A DNA stretch of 64,000 nt from Myrica gale (GCA_963930655.1 OZ005619.1:2710501-2774500), one strand, 5' to 3'. Counted from the stretch's first letter, positions 47,631 to 61,000 are shown. The notes: generated from the sequence alone by a model not told the origin. Numbers and translations: made by a program.

Positions 47631-49143
47631 GGATAAATACCAAATTGGTTCCTGTGCTTTACGAGAAAATCGAATTAGTTCTTGTGATATTAAAAGCATA
47701 TATAAAGTCATCAGGTTATCAAATATGTTCTGTCGTCGGTCCCTCCTCCATATTCTGTTACTCCATTTGACGGAAGTAGTCCACGTCACAATTTTGTTCA
47801 GCGGAAAGAACCCCTCAGCGGTGAATTCCCCATAAGTAAACCCTAACCCCCTCAGTTCTCAATTCTATAGTGGCTTCACATAACTTCCCGCAAGGTGAGT
47901 GAGAAATTTTTGTAATTTTTTGTAAACATTTGTCGTAACCTTCATTTGTCTCCATTTGCTTTGGTTTCTTTCATTTTTCTTTTTTATTTCATTTTGAAAT
48001 TCCTCCATTTGCTTTGGTGAAGCTGCACTGCCTTTGTTCCAAATCTCGTGCTGCCTTTTACTCGAATCTCCAAAAGCAAAAATGGACTCATCTGGGTCTG
48101 CATCATTTGTTTCGGGTGTAGAGATCCATTTATGTGAGTGTGGCATGCAAGCATCGCTGAAGACTTCTTGGACGCAGAAACATCCCGGAAGGCGCTTCTT
48201 TGGATGTCCAAGATTCGGTAGAAAATCGGTAAGTGTATGTCTATGGTAAAATGTGAAAGTGAAAGTGCACGATCCATTACTAAGGTCCATTGTTTCTTTG
48301 CAGATGCCACTGCCATGTGGGTATTTTGCGTGGTATGATCCCCCTCTCTGCAAGCGTAGTTTGAAGTTTTTTCCTAGTTTAATCAGAAGAATCAAGGTGC
48401 GGGAGATTGAAGTCCAGAAGTAAAGGGAGAAGGAAAGAAAGCTGAAGATCGTTCTGGTTGTTTTGTGTGTGTTAGGGATAGTTGCAGTTCGCGTAGCCCT
48501 ATAGTTTTTGATGACGTGTGTGTATTTTGTGTCTGTAAATGGGGCAATGAAAGTGATATTTTGTGTGTACTTGAATTATCCTGTAGGCAACGATATTTTG
48601 ATTGTAGTAATGGCAAAACTCAGTTGCATTTTCGTTAGTTTATTTATGTTGCTTTTCAATGTAATGTAATGCAAAAGTTGGTTGAGTTATGGCAAAACAG
48701 TTGCATTTTCGTTAGTTTCTTATCCTGTATGACGAACAGTAATAGAGACATAGTAATCACTTGCAAGAATTAGGGTCTCAATATTATTTTCAAGATTTAG
48801 GTTAGGTTACGGGAAGAAATCAAATTTAGGGGATAGGGTTTCTGGGTGAGAGGTTTGGTCGAATTGGGGATCAGAGTGTTTAACGTGAAGTGGGGGATTT
48901 GCTAGGTTTTGTTTCACGTAGGGACAACGCAGTAATTTTCTAAACCCACGTGTCAATTGTTTCCGCTGACATGGAGAGAGAGATCTAATGTGGACTACTT
49001 CCGTCAAATGGAGTAACAAAATATGAAGGAGGGACCGACGGCAAAACAGATTGGATAGCCTGAGGACTTTATATATGCTTTTAATATCACAAGGACTAAT
49101 TCGATTTTCTCGTAAAGCACAGGAACCAATTTGGTATTTATCC
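47631..49143. mobile_element. inverted-repeat DNA transposon (probably MULE-like) carrying a GRF zinc-finger gene, 1.5 kb
   Basis: The ends ggataaataccaaattggtt and its reverse complement (49124-49143) begin inverted repeats of about 165 bp (47631-47795 against 48975-49143) with scattered mismatches, including cggtccctcc and tactccatttgacggaagta. Both flanks are T-runs, so the target duplication cannot be read with confidence. The interior carries a two-exon GRF zinc-finger gene (48082-48423). No transposase is present. It sits between about 170 bp and 1.7 kb upstream of the BPC leader exon. Confidence 0.75.
48082..48423 (+). CDS. small GRF-type zinc-finger protein inside transposon
   Basis: Two exons (48082-48228 and 48304-48423) join in phase 0 (TCG|gtaagt ... 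ttgcag|ATG) and encode 88 residues. The zf-GRF signature is complete: CECGMQASLKTSWTQKHPGR, RFFGCPRF and, after the splice, PLPCGYFAWYDPP. A short Lys/Arg-rich tail follows. GRF fingers bind single-stranded nucleic acids, and in plants small GRF proteins of this kind are numerous and often transposon-borne. A further donor-like caag|gtgcgg at 48395 could extend the protein by splicing. The long minus-strand frame over the same bases is a shadow. The gene is probably transposon cargo; expression is unknown. Confidence 0.75.
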
Positions 49144-49379
49144 TTTTTTTTCTTTAAATATTTGTTTAGCTGGAGAGACTGTGAAAGCAACTAAAAAAAG
49201 AGCTAAATTTGAGTACGGATTGAAATATTAAATGAGATAAATTTAATAAACTCGAGTCAATTCAGTTTAAATTTGTAAACAAAACTAGTATAAATTCGGT
49301 TCATCTCACATGAGCTCATTTAAAATTTATTTATACATATTATAATATATAATATAAATTTACATATATTAATTATACC

Positions 49380-49382
<3 letters not shown>

Positions 49383-49427
<45 letters not shown>
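49383..49427. repeat. (AT)n microsatellite, 45 bp
   Basis: Uninterrupted AT dinucleotides in very AT-rich surroundings (49300-49500). Likely polymorphic. Confidence 0.9.
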
Positions 49428-49428
<1 letters not shown>

Positions 49429-49969
49429 TTTTTTCTTATTTATGATATAAATTATGTACAAATATCTATAAATTATGTGTATAAATAATTTTTTTTTCTC
49501 CAATATCTATTTCTTATCTGGAAAATCAAAATTATGAAATTATCAGGTTTGTATAAAAGACCAAAACATTATTTACCATTCAACATAACGACTTAAAAGA
49601 TAAAAGGAATATCTATAAATTCCTTAGGTTCGTTTCAAGTTAAAAGTATCAATTGGAAAATACCAATTCCTTTCCTTTCATTTCTAACAATTACCATATT
49701 GTAGAATTTGGCCCTTCCAAAACTTACTAAAGTTAAGCTTTATTTTTAAAAAATTTCTAATATTGACCCCTAAAAATTATAATATTATAATTTGACAAAG
49801 AGTACTACTTCCAACCGAATCAACTTCTTATCAGGTACATCCTTTTGTTCGAGAGTTAGCTATAAAGCTTTTGATTCTTTGAGAATCATGGAAACAAATA
49901 GTTGGCCGGGGCCATCATGATCACACTAGGCCACTAGTCATGCAAGTTGCACTTGTCAAACTAAGCTAA

Positions 49970-50156
49970 GGATATGTTCGGTTAGAGTGTTTTTTTTTAG
50001 GATTTTTTTTTGTATTTTTTGAATTTTTAAGTAAAGTTAATTTTATTAGTATGCGTGCTGCAGTTATTTTTAGATGATGTTAAAAAACATGTTCAGTTTG
50101 TATATCCTCAAGATTCAAAAAAAAATTTAAAATACAAAAAAAAAACGAACAAGACC
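49970..50156. mobile_element. MITE, 187 bp (family copy 2)
   Basis: The left end ggatatgttcgg and the right end (cgaacaagacc) are inverted copies. The interior block ttattagtatgcgtgctgca matches the MITE at 41733-41921. Diverged, with long T and A runs. Confidence 0.45.
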
Positions 50157-52411
50157 TTCTATTTATTTCATCAACTATTGTCAAGCTGGACTTTCAATTT
50201 TTGTTTTTGTTTTTTGTGACAGGCCGAATCTTCATATTGATATGGTCCTTCCTTTTAGCCCATATGAGAATTTGAGCCCAATAAGCCCACCCTTTGAGCC
50301 CATCCTACCTCACCTATAAGGTCCACATTAATTTTGGGCCTTTCATGTCCTTTAATTCCTAGAACATTTCTTTGTTTTTAGCGTACGTACGTATTATGAC
50401 TAAGGCCTAACCTTTTCTAAGCCTCACTAAGGCCTACTTGGCATGCAATAATCTCCAAATACAACTTAATTAAATTTTTTAAAAGGCCACCTCAAGCGAC
50501 AAGTGGGTATGCGGTTCACGTCATTGGTCGATATTAGAACTTCCTGTTAATTGTTAAACTTAATTATAGATTATTTCCGATAAATTGGTTAACGGGGAAG
50601 TTATGTCTTTTGATGTCTTCATAGGTTACAAAGTTGAAGGGTTAATGAGTTATATGAGATTTTATTTAGATGTTACATTTTAGATTAAACCACAAAATTC
50701 TCATTGTAAACTACAAATATCCATATAACCTTTGTGTTTTTCTTAAGTGGGTGGAATCAAACACTTTGAATATTTGAGGTACAAAGGTCGGGATTGCCTG
50801 TGTCTCAACTTAGGATCACTATAATGATCTTTGCGCAAAGTATTGTCCACATTACTAGAGAAAAGATTAAACTAAGAATTTATACAGTGTTTTTTTTTTC
50901 TTTTTTTGGTATTTTAGGAGAGATATTATTCATCCAGCTTCAAATCCAGTCCTAAGTGTAAGATCCTAACAACATAACTCGATCTCTGACGTCGATTTGA
51001 CTCATTAATGTACTGACCGAGTGAGATCCATCTAGTTTATTACGACCTATTAGTATCTTATTCTTAGAACTGAAACTGAATCCATATATGTATATCCATA
51101 TTCGTCCTACCAAGCATGTTGCGGTTTATGAGGGTCAGCTGACTGAAAAATTAATGGTTCTTGTTCATTAAAAAACTTACTATAGGGCTGTATATATTAC
51201 AATGGTAGCCTATATGATGCCAATGTTGTGTTTGATTCTGTAACCAAGTCCACAGACTACCATGGATTTTCCAGCCAAGCTATCTGCATGTACATGTCCG
51301 ATGAGCAAAAGACAGCTTTCTTCTTCCACTGTTAAGATCCGGTTATTGCAAAGCACGATTAGATAAAGAAAATCAGAACTTGGCCCCCCGGTTTCCTTGG
51401 CCAGCAGCAATGTACAGTCAGAGATAGTTAAAAACAAAGGCAGGCATATACTTCTAGCTGTCGAAGTTTTAATTAAGCTGAGACATTTCACTCTTTCTCG
51501 ATCTTAACCTGATTGCGCAAGCTGTTAGTTAACTAAACTATTGTGTTTGTTTCATGTGGAAATCGTCAAAAACAGGGTCAGGTGCATGAAACTCATCCAT
51601 ATTGATGCTCTAAAAGCACGTGTACACGTGCAATTTAGAGCATATGGTTCTGCAATAAGACTTGGGACGAACAATTATATATAGTACCCAGTGTAAACCC
51701 TGTCTAATCATTTGATTATAATTCCTGGGGCTGTTTAGATCGAGCCCATATTGTACCTTCATTTCATGACGATGGGTGCATGTCTCTTAATGTTTCCAAT
51801 TTTCAGAACGAACTTCACAAGCCTAAATTCGCCTTTGGAGCCAATTAAACTGAGCGCCATAAACTTTATATTTTTTTGGAGAACGAATTCGAATTCTGTG
51901 CAAAAATAAATTGTGTAAAACCATGCAAACAGACGACTGTTATTTAAAGAAATCAATCAAATGTTCCAAGAATGGCCGCGCTAGTTAATAAAATGAATAG
52001 CAATCCGTTGACCAATTTTGTCTCCCTACTTTATTGAATGACATGGTCATTCTTGAAACATTGAAATACTAGGGCATGTTCGTTTTGTGATTTATTGTAG
52101 GATTTGAATTCTAATTTTATCATGTTCGGCGAGTTTCAACTTCAAGCAAAGATTCGGCATAAAATTTTCCTTTTTTGCCCTGAAAAAGTTGATGTTAAAT
52201 GACTAAAAACCCCTCCAGCACAACGTAAAAACCAGAAAAAGCAAAGGGTAAAATGAGAATTTTTTGCCCACCCCTGCATCCGGCCTGCCATGTCCCTGTC
52301 TTTGTCTCCTGCGGTAGTGTTTTTCAACGTCGAATTCGTGCGCCAGTCTTGACTAATTCTCTCTGACATTTCGTCGTTTTGTGTTTTTTCCTTTTTTTTT
52401 TTATAAAAAAA
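50157..52411. other. gene-poor intergenic DNA
   Basis: No gene supported. Near 52074-52135 a stretch (ggcatgttcgttttgtgatt) resembles the left end of the MITE family above, and 53600-53670 (caaaccgaacatcaccct) resembles its right end. A third MITE copy may therefore have been split by the insertion of the element at 52412-53463. Confidence 0.4.
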
Positions 52412-53463
52412 GGGATAAATGATATTTTGGTTCCTGTGGTTGGGTGAAAATTAAATTAGTCCCTTAACAATTTTTTTCATCAATCGGGTCCTTATGGTTT
52501 GCATGAAAATCAAATTAGTATCTTATCAAATTTTTTCATCAATCGGGTCCCTGATTTTTACATGATTTTATATTAAGTCCTTCCGTCTAAATCCGTCCAC
52601 TGACTTAACGGTAAGTGTCAACATGATCTGCTCAGTATGGAGAGCTGAGAGGATCGAGAGGCCCGAGCAGGTCGGGCTGCTATCAAATTAGTCTCTTATC
52701 AATTTTTTTCATCAATCGAGTCTCTGATCTGTATATGCTTTTATATTATGTCTTTCCGTCCTAATCCGTCCACTCACTTAACAGTAAGTGTCAATCTGAT
52801 CTGCTCGGGATGAAGAGCTGAGAGGATCGAGAGACCCGAGTAGGCCGGCCGCGCGCACAAATGCTATATAAAAGCAGTCTGAGCATCCCGCGCAAAAGCA
52901 ACCCGACATCCCGAGCAAAAGCATCCCGACATCCAGAGCACAATCAGCCCGAACAGCCCGAGCATAAGCAGATTGAGAGACCCGAGCAACAAGGCCGCTC
53001 GCGCAAAGGCTATTATAAAAGCAGCCTGAGCATCCCGAACACAAGCAGCCCGAGCATCCCGAAGACAAGTAGCTCGACATCCCGAGCACAATCAGTCCGA
53101 GCATCCCGAGCATAAGCAGATCAAGAGGCTCGAGTAGCAAGGCCGCTCGTGCAAAGGCTATATAAAAGTAGTCCGAGCATCCCGAACATAAGCAGTCCGA
53201 CCTGCTCGGGCCTCTCGATCCTCTTAGCTCTCTCCATCCCGAGCAGATTAGGTTGGCACTTACCGTTAAGTCAGTGGACGAATTTGGATGGAAGGACTTA
53301 ATATAAAAGCATGTAAAGATCAGGGACCCGATTGAGGAAAAAAATTGATAAGGGACTAATTTGATGTTCATGCAAACTACAGGGACCCGATTGATGAAAA
53401 AAAATGTTAAGGGACTAATTTGATTTTCACCCAAACCACAAGGACCAAAATATCATTTATCCC
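52412..53463. mobile_element. inverted-repeat DNA element enclosing a TATA-bearing minisatellite, 1.05 kb
   Basis: The ends gggataaatgatattttggt (left) and the reverse complement of 53444-53463 (right) begin inverted repeats of about 255 bp that continue through aatcgggtccct, cttaacggtaagtg and gaggatcgagaggcccgagc. The left arm is followed by a partial tandem copy of its own inner part (about 52680-52850). The flanks are A-runs (aaaaaaa on both sides). The middle (52853-53190) is a GC-rich tandem repeat. No transposase is present. End sequence and composition resemble MULE-type elements, like the one at 47631-49143. Confidence 0.75.
52853..53190. repeat. about 147-bp higher-order tandem repeat with TATA-box-like motif
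   Basis: Three copies of gctat(a/t)ataaaag-c/t-ag start at 52863, 53009 and 53157, i.e. spacings of 146 and 148 bp. Between them are 15-17-bp sub-units of the pattern catcccgagcacaagcag. The third copy is cut off by the right inverted repeat. A long open frame on the minus strand (52778-53434) is created by the repeat itself. Confidence 0.8.
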
Positions 53464-56400
53464 TAAAAAAATATCTTTAAAATATTATTATTTTAATAAA
53501 AAAATAATAAATTCGAAAAAAAAAAATTTAAACATCATCATTAATTTTTTTACATCTCAACAACTTCTACACAAATACCACTACAACTCTAACATTACCT
53601 AAAAATTCTCAAAATACTCCAAATTCTACAAAAACCTTCAAACCGAACATCACCCTAGTTTCTTTAAATACCAGTTGTCCATTTGTATAACTCTGCACAA
53701 TTTCTTTTTGCAGAATCCTTTCTATGTTTCACTGTATTGCTCCAAAACATAGTAGTAGTTTTCTTTCATTTTTGTTCTCCTTTTGATCTTGGATGAATAA
53801 CCTATGGCAGATCCTTACAATTATTTCGATCTGCACATCTTCCTGATCATCATATAGGGTGGTTAAATGCCATTAACATATGGTTTTAGAGCATAAACTA
53901 CGAAATGATTTCTCATGTTTGAGCTGTAAGCTAAAGCTGAAGCTATTAATTATTATATATTGTTTCAGTTCTTAAATCCTCTTATATACTCGAAGTAGGT
54001 TTGGTAAGTAAGAGAATACTCAGATTTGGTTTGGTTCATGAACTCGAATATCGCAGATAGTACGGGGCGTAGCTTTTGACTACTGCATTATGAGTGAGTG
54101 GTGACCCACGACATTAACCCGAAGATGGAAGCTCAAGACTATTAGTATTTTATATTGCAATTGGCTGCAAATACACCTTCGTTGAACAAACAACAGCCGG
54201 TTAGAAATTCCTTTAATAGACATGTGTAGGTCGTCTAAACTCTAAAGTCTTCAATCATGTGTTAAAAAACACCTTATTTTTTTTAGCAGCATAAAATTAT
54301 TATATACGAGGGACACTGTGCTTTCTATACACCTGTTCGAGCTTGAGCCTCGTTTAGTACATTGTATTTGCCAACATATATATATATAGATATACTATCA
54401 CTGTCAAATGATCACTCAAATCATCTTGGAATCGAAGTACTGGATATCATTGTCTATATTCTAAGATTGTAATATATAAATCGAGGGTTTGAACACTTGT
54501 TGCGCGATCCATCGATCATCCCCAAAGACAAGACAGAGAGGGAGTGATCTGTATCAGTTTTCTACTTCTTCTTTGGTATCCAATTTAATACTCACCTTAT
54601 TCTATATATGTCAGGTCCTAGATAGAGGCTAGCTAGACCAATCGTAAGGTCTCGATGTCTTTTAAGCAGGTAGCAAGTAAATCGATGAGTATCTTGCAGC
54701 TCATTCAAATCCACATGGCCACGCCATGATTAATTGTCACGATCAAGTGAAAAGATGTAAAAGAAGGGGAACAAAGTGCTATAATTGTTAAAAAGATCAA
54801 GAAGAAAAAAATTAGGACCAAGCTTCATGATGAGCAAGAATGTCGGACAAGACTTGATTCAGTACTACGGCAGATGCCAGAAGCGACCATAAAGAAGCTA
54901 GCACAAAGGCCATGGACGAGCTTGGCTCGTGACCCAATGCAATATGCATGCATGCACTCGATTTGTCCGCAATGGCTCTGGTGCAAGTTGATCAAATAAT
55001 GGTCTGATTAGCCTTGTGCAAGGGATCCAGCGAAAGGGCTCCATGCAAGCGTCTCATTGTAAATACATATATATATATATAGTTGAAGCGACCCCGGCCT
55101 ATATATATATACCCTAATTAAGCCTTTGAATCTGGAAAGATTTCAAAGACACTACAATTAGAAAGGGATCCAAAAGAATACAAACAACACTCAACTAATA
55201 TAAATATTAATTTGTAAAGAGCAATAGATGACATGATTAGCATAACCAGAGAGGGAAGACAGAAGACAACGAATTAGAAAAGAAAATGTCCACTCTTTTC
55301 ACATACAAATTAAGCAGAACTAAAATGCCGTTTCCAACGACGACGGTGGAATGCTATAGGTTATAGAGAAAAAAAAAAGACGTGGCAAAATAAGTGCCAT
55401 ACACAAGACTTGACGTACCTGTTGCAGTCTAATTGAACAAACGTAGCTGCCCCTCTTTTAAAATTTTGGAAAACAGAAGCCTAGCTAGCCTATTTCTTTT
55501 GAAAAAGAAACTAGTTGAAGACGCGTTGCGTACGTGTTTTTCTGTTGTTTTTTCCTCGAGGAGCAAACCTGCTATTCTGATCTAACACGAACTTACTAAA
55601 ATTAAATTATAACTCTCATAGTCCCATTTGCGTGCGTTCATAGAACAAAGGATCGAATCTACGATATATATGTCAGACCAAATATTCCGAGGTTACATGT
55701 TTATCATAGTTTTTCGTACTTGTTTTCCCTTCAATTAAGGTAAGTGATACACAAATCCCATGTACATTCTCTATCTACAACATTGATCGAACTCTTGGTT
55801 CTATGTTTGAAGAGAAATGTGGTGTTGTTTGAATTTGAGTTCATTATAAGTCTTCTCCTTCAACGAAAGTATAATTAATTAAAGTTCATCTTAATTTGTA
55901 TCCGTTAAATCCTTCAGTGTAACCCCTTCAATCAAGTACTTGCAGCTACTCATGATTCACCTCTTCTTCCCTTCATATATCAGCAAGTCATACGTGGTTG
56001 AGATCTCTTTGGATAACAATTTTCATACTCACGAACTCTTTTCATTGTGAAACTTCACCTCATTTACCCTTATACCCGCATCTTCAACATTCTCCTTCGA
56101 GCTTTTGTAAATTAATCACACATTGCTACCCTCTCCCTCTAAAAGATTTTTTTTGGTCAATTATGTCGGTAAATTACTCCCAAGGGCATAATAGTCACTA
56201 CAAGTCACCAGGTCCTACAGCATTTATTTTTTGGTAAGGACCGAGTCCCGCAACATTCACGGTGATGACCGACTCTTTTGGTAATTTACCAACGAGTTAG
56301 CAAAGTAGATTTTTTACATTTCGTAGTTTCACCCACCTATTCCAATCATTATTTAACATCTCAGTTATTAGTTTAAAAAGTCTACAATATCTACCACAAT

Positions 56401-57146
56401 ATTTTACACTATTTTTTTTTATAAAATTTAATAAAACTCTCATTTCTTCAAATTCTACTTGCTGGAGAAATGAAACGACTTGTGAAGGAGGATAGTGATT
56501 AGTTTCGGGATTCTTCTGCTCTAGTATGGTAAGGTAGGATCCGAGGTCAAACAGTGTCATTAATGCCTTTCCCCCCTGTGAAGCTCGCGTGAAGTTCACT
56601 TGCAGTGGAGGACAAAAGAGCAGGGGGGTTTGGGCCAGCCTGCGTCACTGCAATGAGGGTCTGAGGAGGCAGGAGTTGCAGGTTTGCAGCCTTATCAGAG
56701 CTCGCGTCACTGTTATCCTTGGAGTCTTGCACTGTATACAAGTCATACATTACAGTGACAACTGACAAGACGCTGAGTGGGAGAGAAGGAAACAAAGCAA
56801 AATCCTTCAAAAAGTCAATTAACATTATTATTGTTCCACGTGATAGCTTTGCCCCCATTTCCCCACTCATCAAATCCCTCTACGATCATGCCCGGCCTCA
56901 CCCCCCATTCCCATCCAGCTCACTTCCTTTTGTCAGCATAAATCTTCCCGGCCCGGCCCCGGGACCCTTTCCTAGTCAACAAATATAATTGCTCCTCTGG
57001 GCTCTTCCCATCTCCCTCCTCGATTTTATTCTTCCTACTGTTTCTTAAGATACATGTTTCCGATCTCTTTCGTTTTTTTTTAAATTACATTATCAAGATT
57101 AGCCACGCATTTTTTTCAAAACGTAGGATATACATTATATATATTA
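53464..57146. other. gene-poor intergenic DNA
   Basis: AT-rich sequence with short TA tracts (54370-54390, 55068-55080, 55098-55110). A minus-strand frame at 56547-56873 (108 codons) has ordinary composition but no family motif, so I do not call it a gene. Confidence 0.4.
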
Positions 57147-58087
57147 CACAGGCGAAATCAGCCAGGGCAGTGGGGTCATCACCCGGTTGGTTACTCCAAA
57201 CAAAAAAATTTTCTATGAGTTTTTCCTGACCAACCCCAGCCCGCCCCCTTGCAATTTTTTTCCTATCTATGGGTGTACAAGACACAAAAAGATGAAAAAG
57301 AGATTAAGGGAGAAATTTGCTGAAACTTAGAAGCCTCCTCTAGGGACAGATCATGTTTCTTGTCATGGGTTTCTAGAGATAGAAATGTTTGTTACTCATT
57401 CTATAGCTCAATGGGATGTAGCCAGTGATCTTTTCGGTTCAGTTGAAATTTCGACTATCCCCACATGTATGTTAGTGCATGTGGGGCTGAACTTTATTTG
57501 ATTTCTAATTTTAGTTAATGTTGTCAATGAAAAAGAAAGATTGTCTTGAAGATGAGTATGGATAAAGTGATTTTGGTTAATGATTTATGAAATTTGTGAA
57601 TATTTAGTGCTTGAATAATAATTGTGAATTTGTTAATTTTTAGTTGAATTAGTTGATGATTTTTGTTTTGTTTAGAGAATGTATAAGTTTCTGATAAAAA
57701 AAATTTAACTAGTGTGAAGTCGTCTAATACTCCTAACTTGTTTATTATTTCTATTTTGTGTAACCTCAGTTACTAATTTCAATTATTAATGTAAATTTGA
57801 AACAATTTATCTCATTCAAATTTCACACTGAATTTTTGATAAAACTATTGAGAACGGAGTAATTTTGCAACATTTTCAAAAGATGCAGACTTGTAGGATC
57901 CAATTGTCACCTCTCAATCTTAACATATATACGGTACGTGTATTTCAAAAAATCTAATGCTTTTAATCCTAAATTTTAGATATTTTAACTCTAAGACACT
58001 TTTTGTATTACTTAGGAAAACAAATTTTTTTATCATTTCGTCTTAGAAGTCGCCCCCATCAAGTTAGGTCATGGTTCCGCCGCTGTG
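57147..58087. mobile_element. hAT-type element, second family copy, 0.94 kb
   Basis: The left end cacaggcgaaatcagcc and the right end ggttccgccgctgtg correspond to the ends of the element at 6240-7837. They share the sub-terminal blocks cccggttgg...ctcc.aacaa and tcatt...cttaaaagt.gccccc. The flanking eight bases (atatatta and tatatata) are compatible with, but do not prove, a target duplication. Shorter than the first copy by internal deletion; non-coding. Confidence 0.55.
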
Positions 58088-61000
58088 TATATATATAGTT
58101 CTATATACCACCCCTTTTTGACGTATGCCCCCTCCACGGGATGGGATATATTATCTATAGGAGTATTAATTCCTATTATTTGCCTTAATTTAAGTTCTTA
58201 ATTGGGATTTAGAAACTCTAAAACTTTTATTAGTAACGAGGATAATCATGTAGGCAATACGATACTCCAAATCCGGAATTGGCGGTTTTGAGAGTTTTTT
58301 TTTTTTAAGATACTCATCTCAATTTTGAAGATTTTTTTTTTCTTTTTAGTCTTGAAAATATATGTAAGGTAAGTTATTCCCAACATTAGAACCTCAAGAG
58401 TTCTTTAAACTTTTTATTTCTAATAAGAATAATCATGTAAATACAACCAATTACTTCTACTACTTAAATTATTCTATTATTCAGTACGAAATTAGTAGTA
58501 TATTATAAAGCCCTCGTAACGATAACTTAACGATTGGAAGAACATACTTATATTTCTAGACGAGTTCAAATCCAACAAACATGGGAGTAAATTCTTGACT
58601 TAACTGATATTCAAACAGTAGAACCCCGCTCGAGTATTTTCCAGTTACCGTTTCGTTTTCAACCAAATGAGTACGATCTACCAGCTGGTTGAGATTCGTC
58701 AGACCACAAAAAAGACAAGCGAATGCAACCAATGTTTCTCCCAACCCCAAAAATAGACAACAAGCAATCTCAGAAAACCAAAACTGTGAAATTAACCAGC
58801 AAACTCACGTGTTCTCTTAAGATTTCTGACCTCACGAAAGAAAAAGTTGAAGATTTTTTCTTTGTTTCTAATTAGCACGAACCTTCGTGCAAAGTAAGTA
58901 GGGCTACGCAATTGAAAATTCGGTCTGATATATAGATCGAAATCTGATCGGATTGAATTTTCGATTGTACCTAAATTGAAGGATCGGACCCGACCACTTA
59001 TAAGTGGTCTTATCCGATCCAAAGCAGTCAGATCTGGACTATTTAAGTGGTCCAGACCGGTTTATTTTTTTAAGTTTATTTATTTATTTTTATAAATCAA
59101 GAAAAATGAAGTACTTAATTTTGAAGGGAAAATGTCAGAAGCGACTCAAGGGACTAGGGAGGGCGTCAAAATGCATAATTTTGACTTAGTATTTTTATTT
59201 TTTAAGTTTAAATTTTGTATTAAAAAATTAATAAATATATTTATTATTTAAATTAATAAATATGATTCGGTCCGATCCAGACCCGATCCCAAATGGCCTG
59301 AACCGGATTGGATCGGGTAAAATCGATTTTTCAAATACAGTCCGGACATGATCGAATTTGGACTATTATAACTATAAATCCGGTCCGGTTCAATCCAATC
59401 TGATTATATAGTCTGATCCGATCCGATACGATCAGATTATGTGATGTCTTACAAATAAGGCCGGTGCATGTATACTATACAACACAATAGTAAGATTGTG
59501 TTTGTGTTGTAATATTTTTGGTATGAGAATATGTGTTGGTATTAGATTTAGTGAAAATGTGAAGTGAGAAAATTTTTGGTAAAATTTTGTAAGTATGACA
59601 GACACGTTTGTGTGGCTACTGCCAAGAGTAATCAGTAAGTAAATACACATGAATGGTGTACGTTGGAAGCACCGCAGGATTTCCTTAGGTCAGTGCAAAA
59701 GTACAAAACAGAGGGAGCACTGGGCCACTGGCCGCATCCGCATGTGTGTTAAATTATGAAATTCCCGACGACTTTTTTCCCCATTCCCGACGACTTTTTT
59801 TCCCCATTCCCGACGTGAATTATTGCTATAAACCCCCTACCTTTCACGGTCCCACCCAAGCTTGAGTTCGTCTCATCAGACAATGTACCACTCGTTTTTG
59901 CTCCGAATTACGAAAAAGGGATCTGCTTCTAATTTCATGTACTTGTTTTTTTTTTTGGTGTTTTGCAATTTCCTTTGGGTAGCTAAATAACTTACTGGGT
60001 CGAAAGAATGTCGTCTTAATTAAACCAATTTAATGGACATTGTTAGTCATGTTCATGCACCAAGAGACAGTCCAACTATCTATATTCCCTTTTGGAGACC
60101 TCCCTTTCTGTTTTCTAAATTTATAAATATAGGCCATGTGATGTTTCCTATTAGCCACAAATCATATTGACTCAGTACTGTACTCGACAAAGATTAAAGT
60201 TATTTATATATAGAATATAAAACAAGCATATTAAGTATGGAACGAAACCATGAGCTCAGGATAAAACTAGATTAGTAGTAGCTAAAGGGCAAGAAAGGTT
60301 TTGTTGTTATATTTAGGTCTAAAAACGAAGACATATCAAATGTTATTAAATATATATGTCAAATTCTGCTTGAAATTTCTGATATTGTGACAAAGTTACC
60401 GATGGTCAAGTTTCATTATTCCTCTTATAATTTCTGAGTTAACTACTTGTTCTAAAAAGATCCTTCCGTCCAAACAATGATCACAGAAAAGACACAAAGA
60501 CATATTCCACTAATGAAAAATAATTCACTATTAAGCGACCTGGACTGAGCGAATCCAGATGTCGAATGATAATTAGTTGCGACGTAATTTTTATTGATCA
60601 TGCATGCATATTTTATCAATCAAAGCGTTGTGATAGTAACAGTCTACAATAACCTTTTTGGGCCAAGCAATTAACCACATGAATTTTCAATGAAAGAATT
60701 AAAACTCAGGGATAAAATTGAGAAAAAAATTAAATTATAGAGATTGATGGATTAATTAAACCTTATTTTTATCATACTTTTACATAATTATTATCATTAT
60801 AGTTATATAAGTTTTAAACAATTTTATTGAAAATTATGTATCGTACTTACCAAAAAAAAAATCAAATACGCAAACTTAATTAAGGAGACATATTTGATGG
60901 CAAATAGTAGGAAGGCATGTTTGGTTCTTTTTGAAACCTCTTTTAAGTGTCTAATCTTGGGAAAAAGCATTTTATATGACTAAAAAGGTAATATTGCTGG

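Noticed and set aside
47865..48395. 176-codon minus-strand frame
   Set aside because: It is antisense to the spliced GRF zinc-finger exons, whose motif and splice sites are clear on the plus strand.
52778..53434. 218-codon open frame on the minus strand, rich in Ala/Cys/Gly repeats
   Set aside because: It is generated by the GC-rich minisatellite and the inverted repeats; a multiple-of-three-friendly repeat keeps several frames open at once.
54780..54850. miR166-like string (ggaccaagcttcatgatgag)
   Set aside because: Differs from the mature miR166 at several positions and no complementary arm was found nearby.
56547..56873. 108-codon minus-strand frame of ordinary composition
   Set aside because: No domain motif, no splice or promoter support; could be chance.
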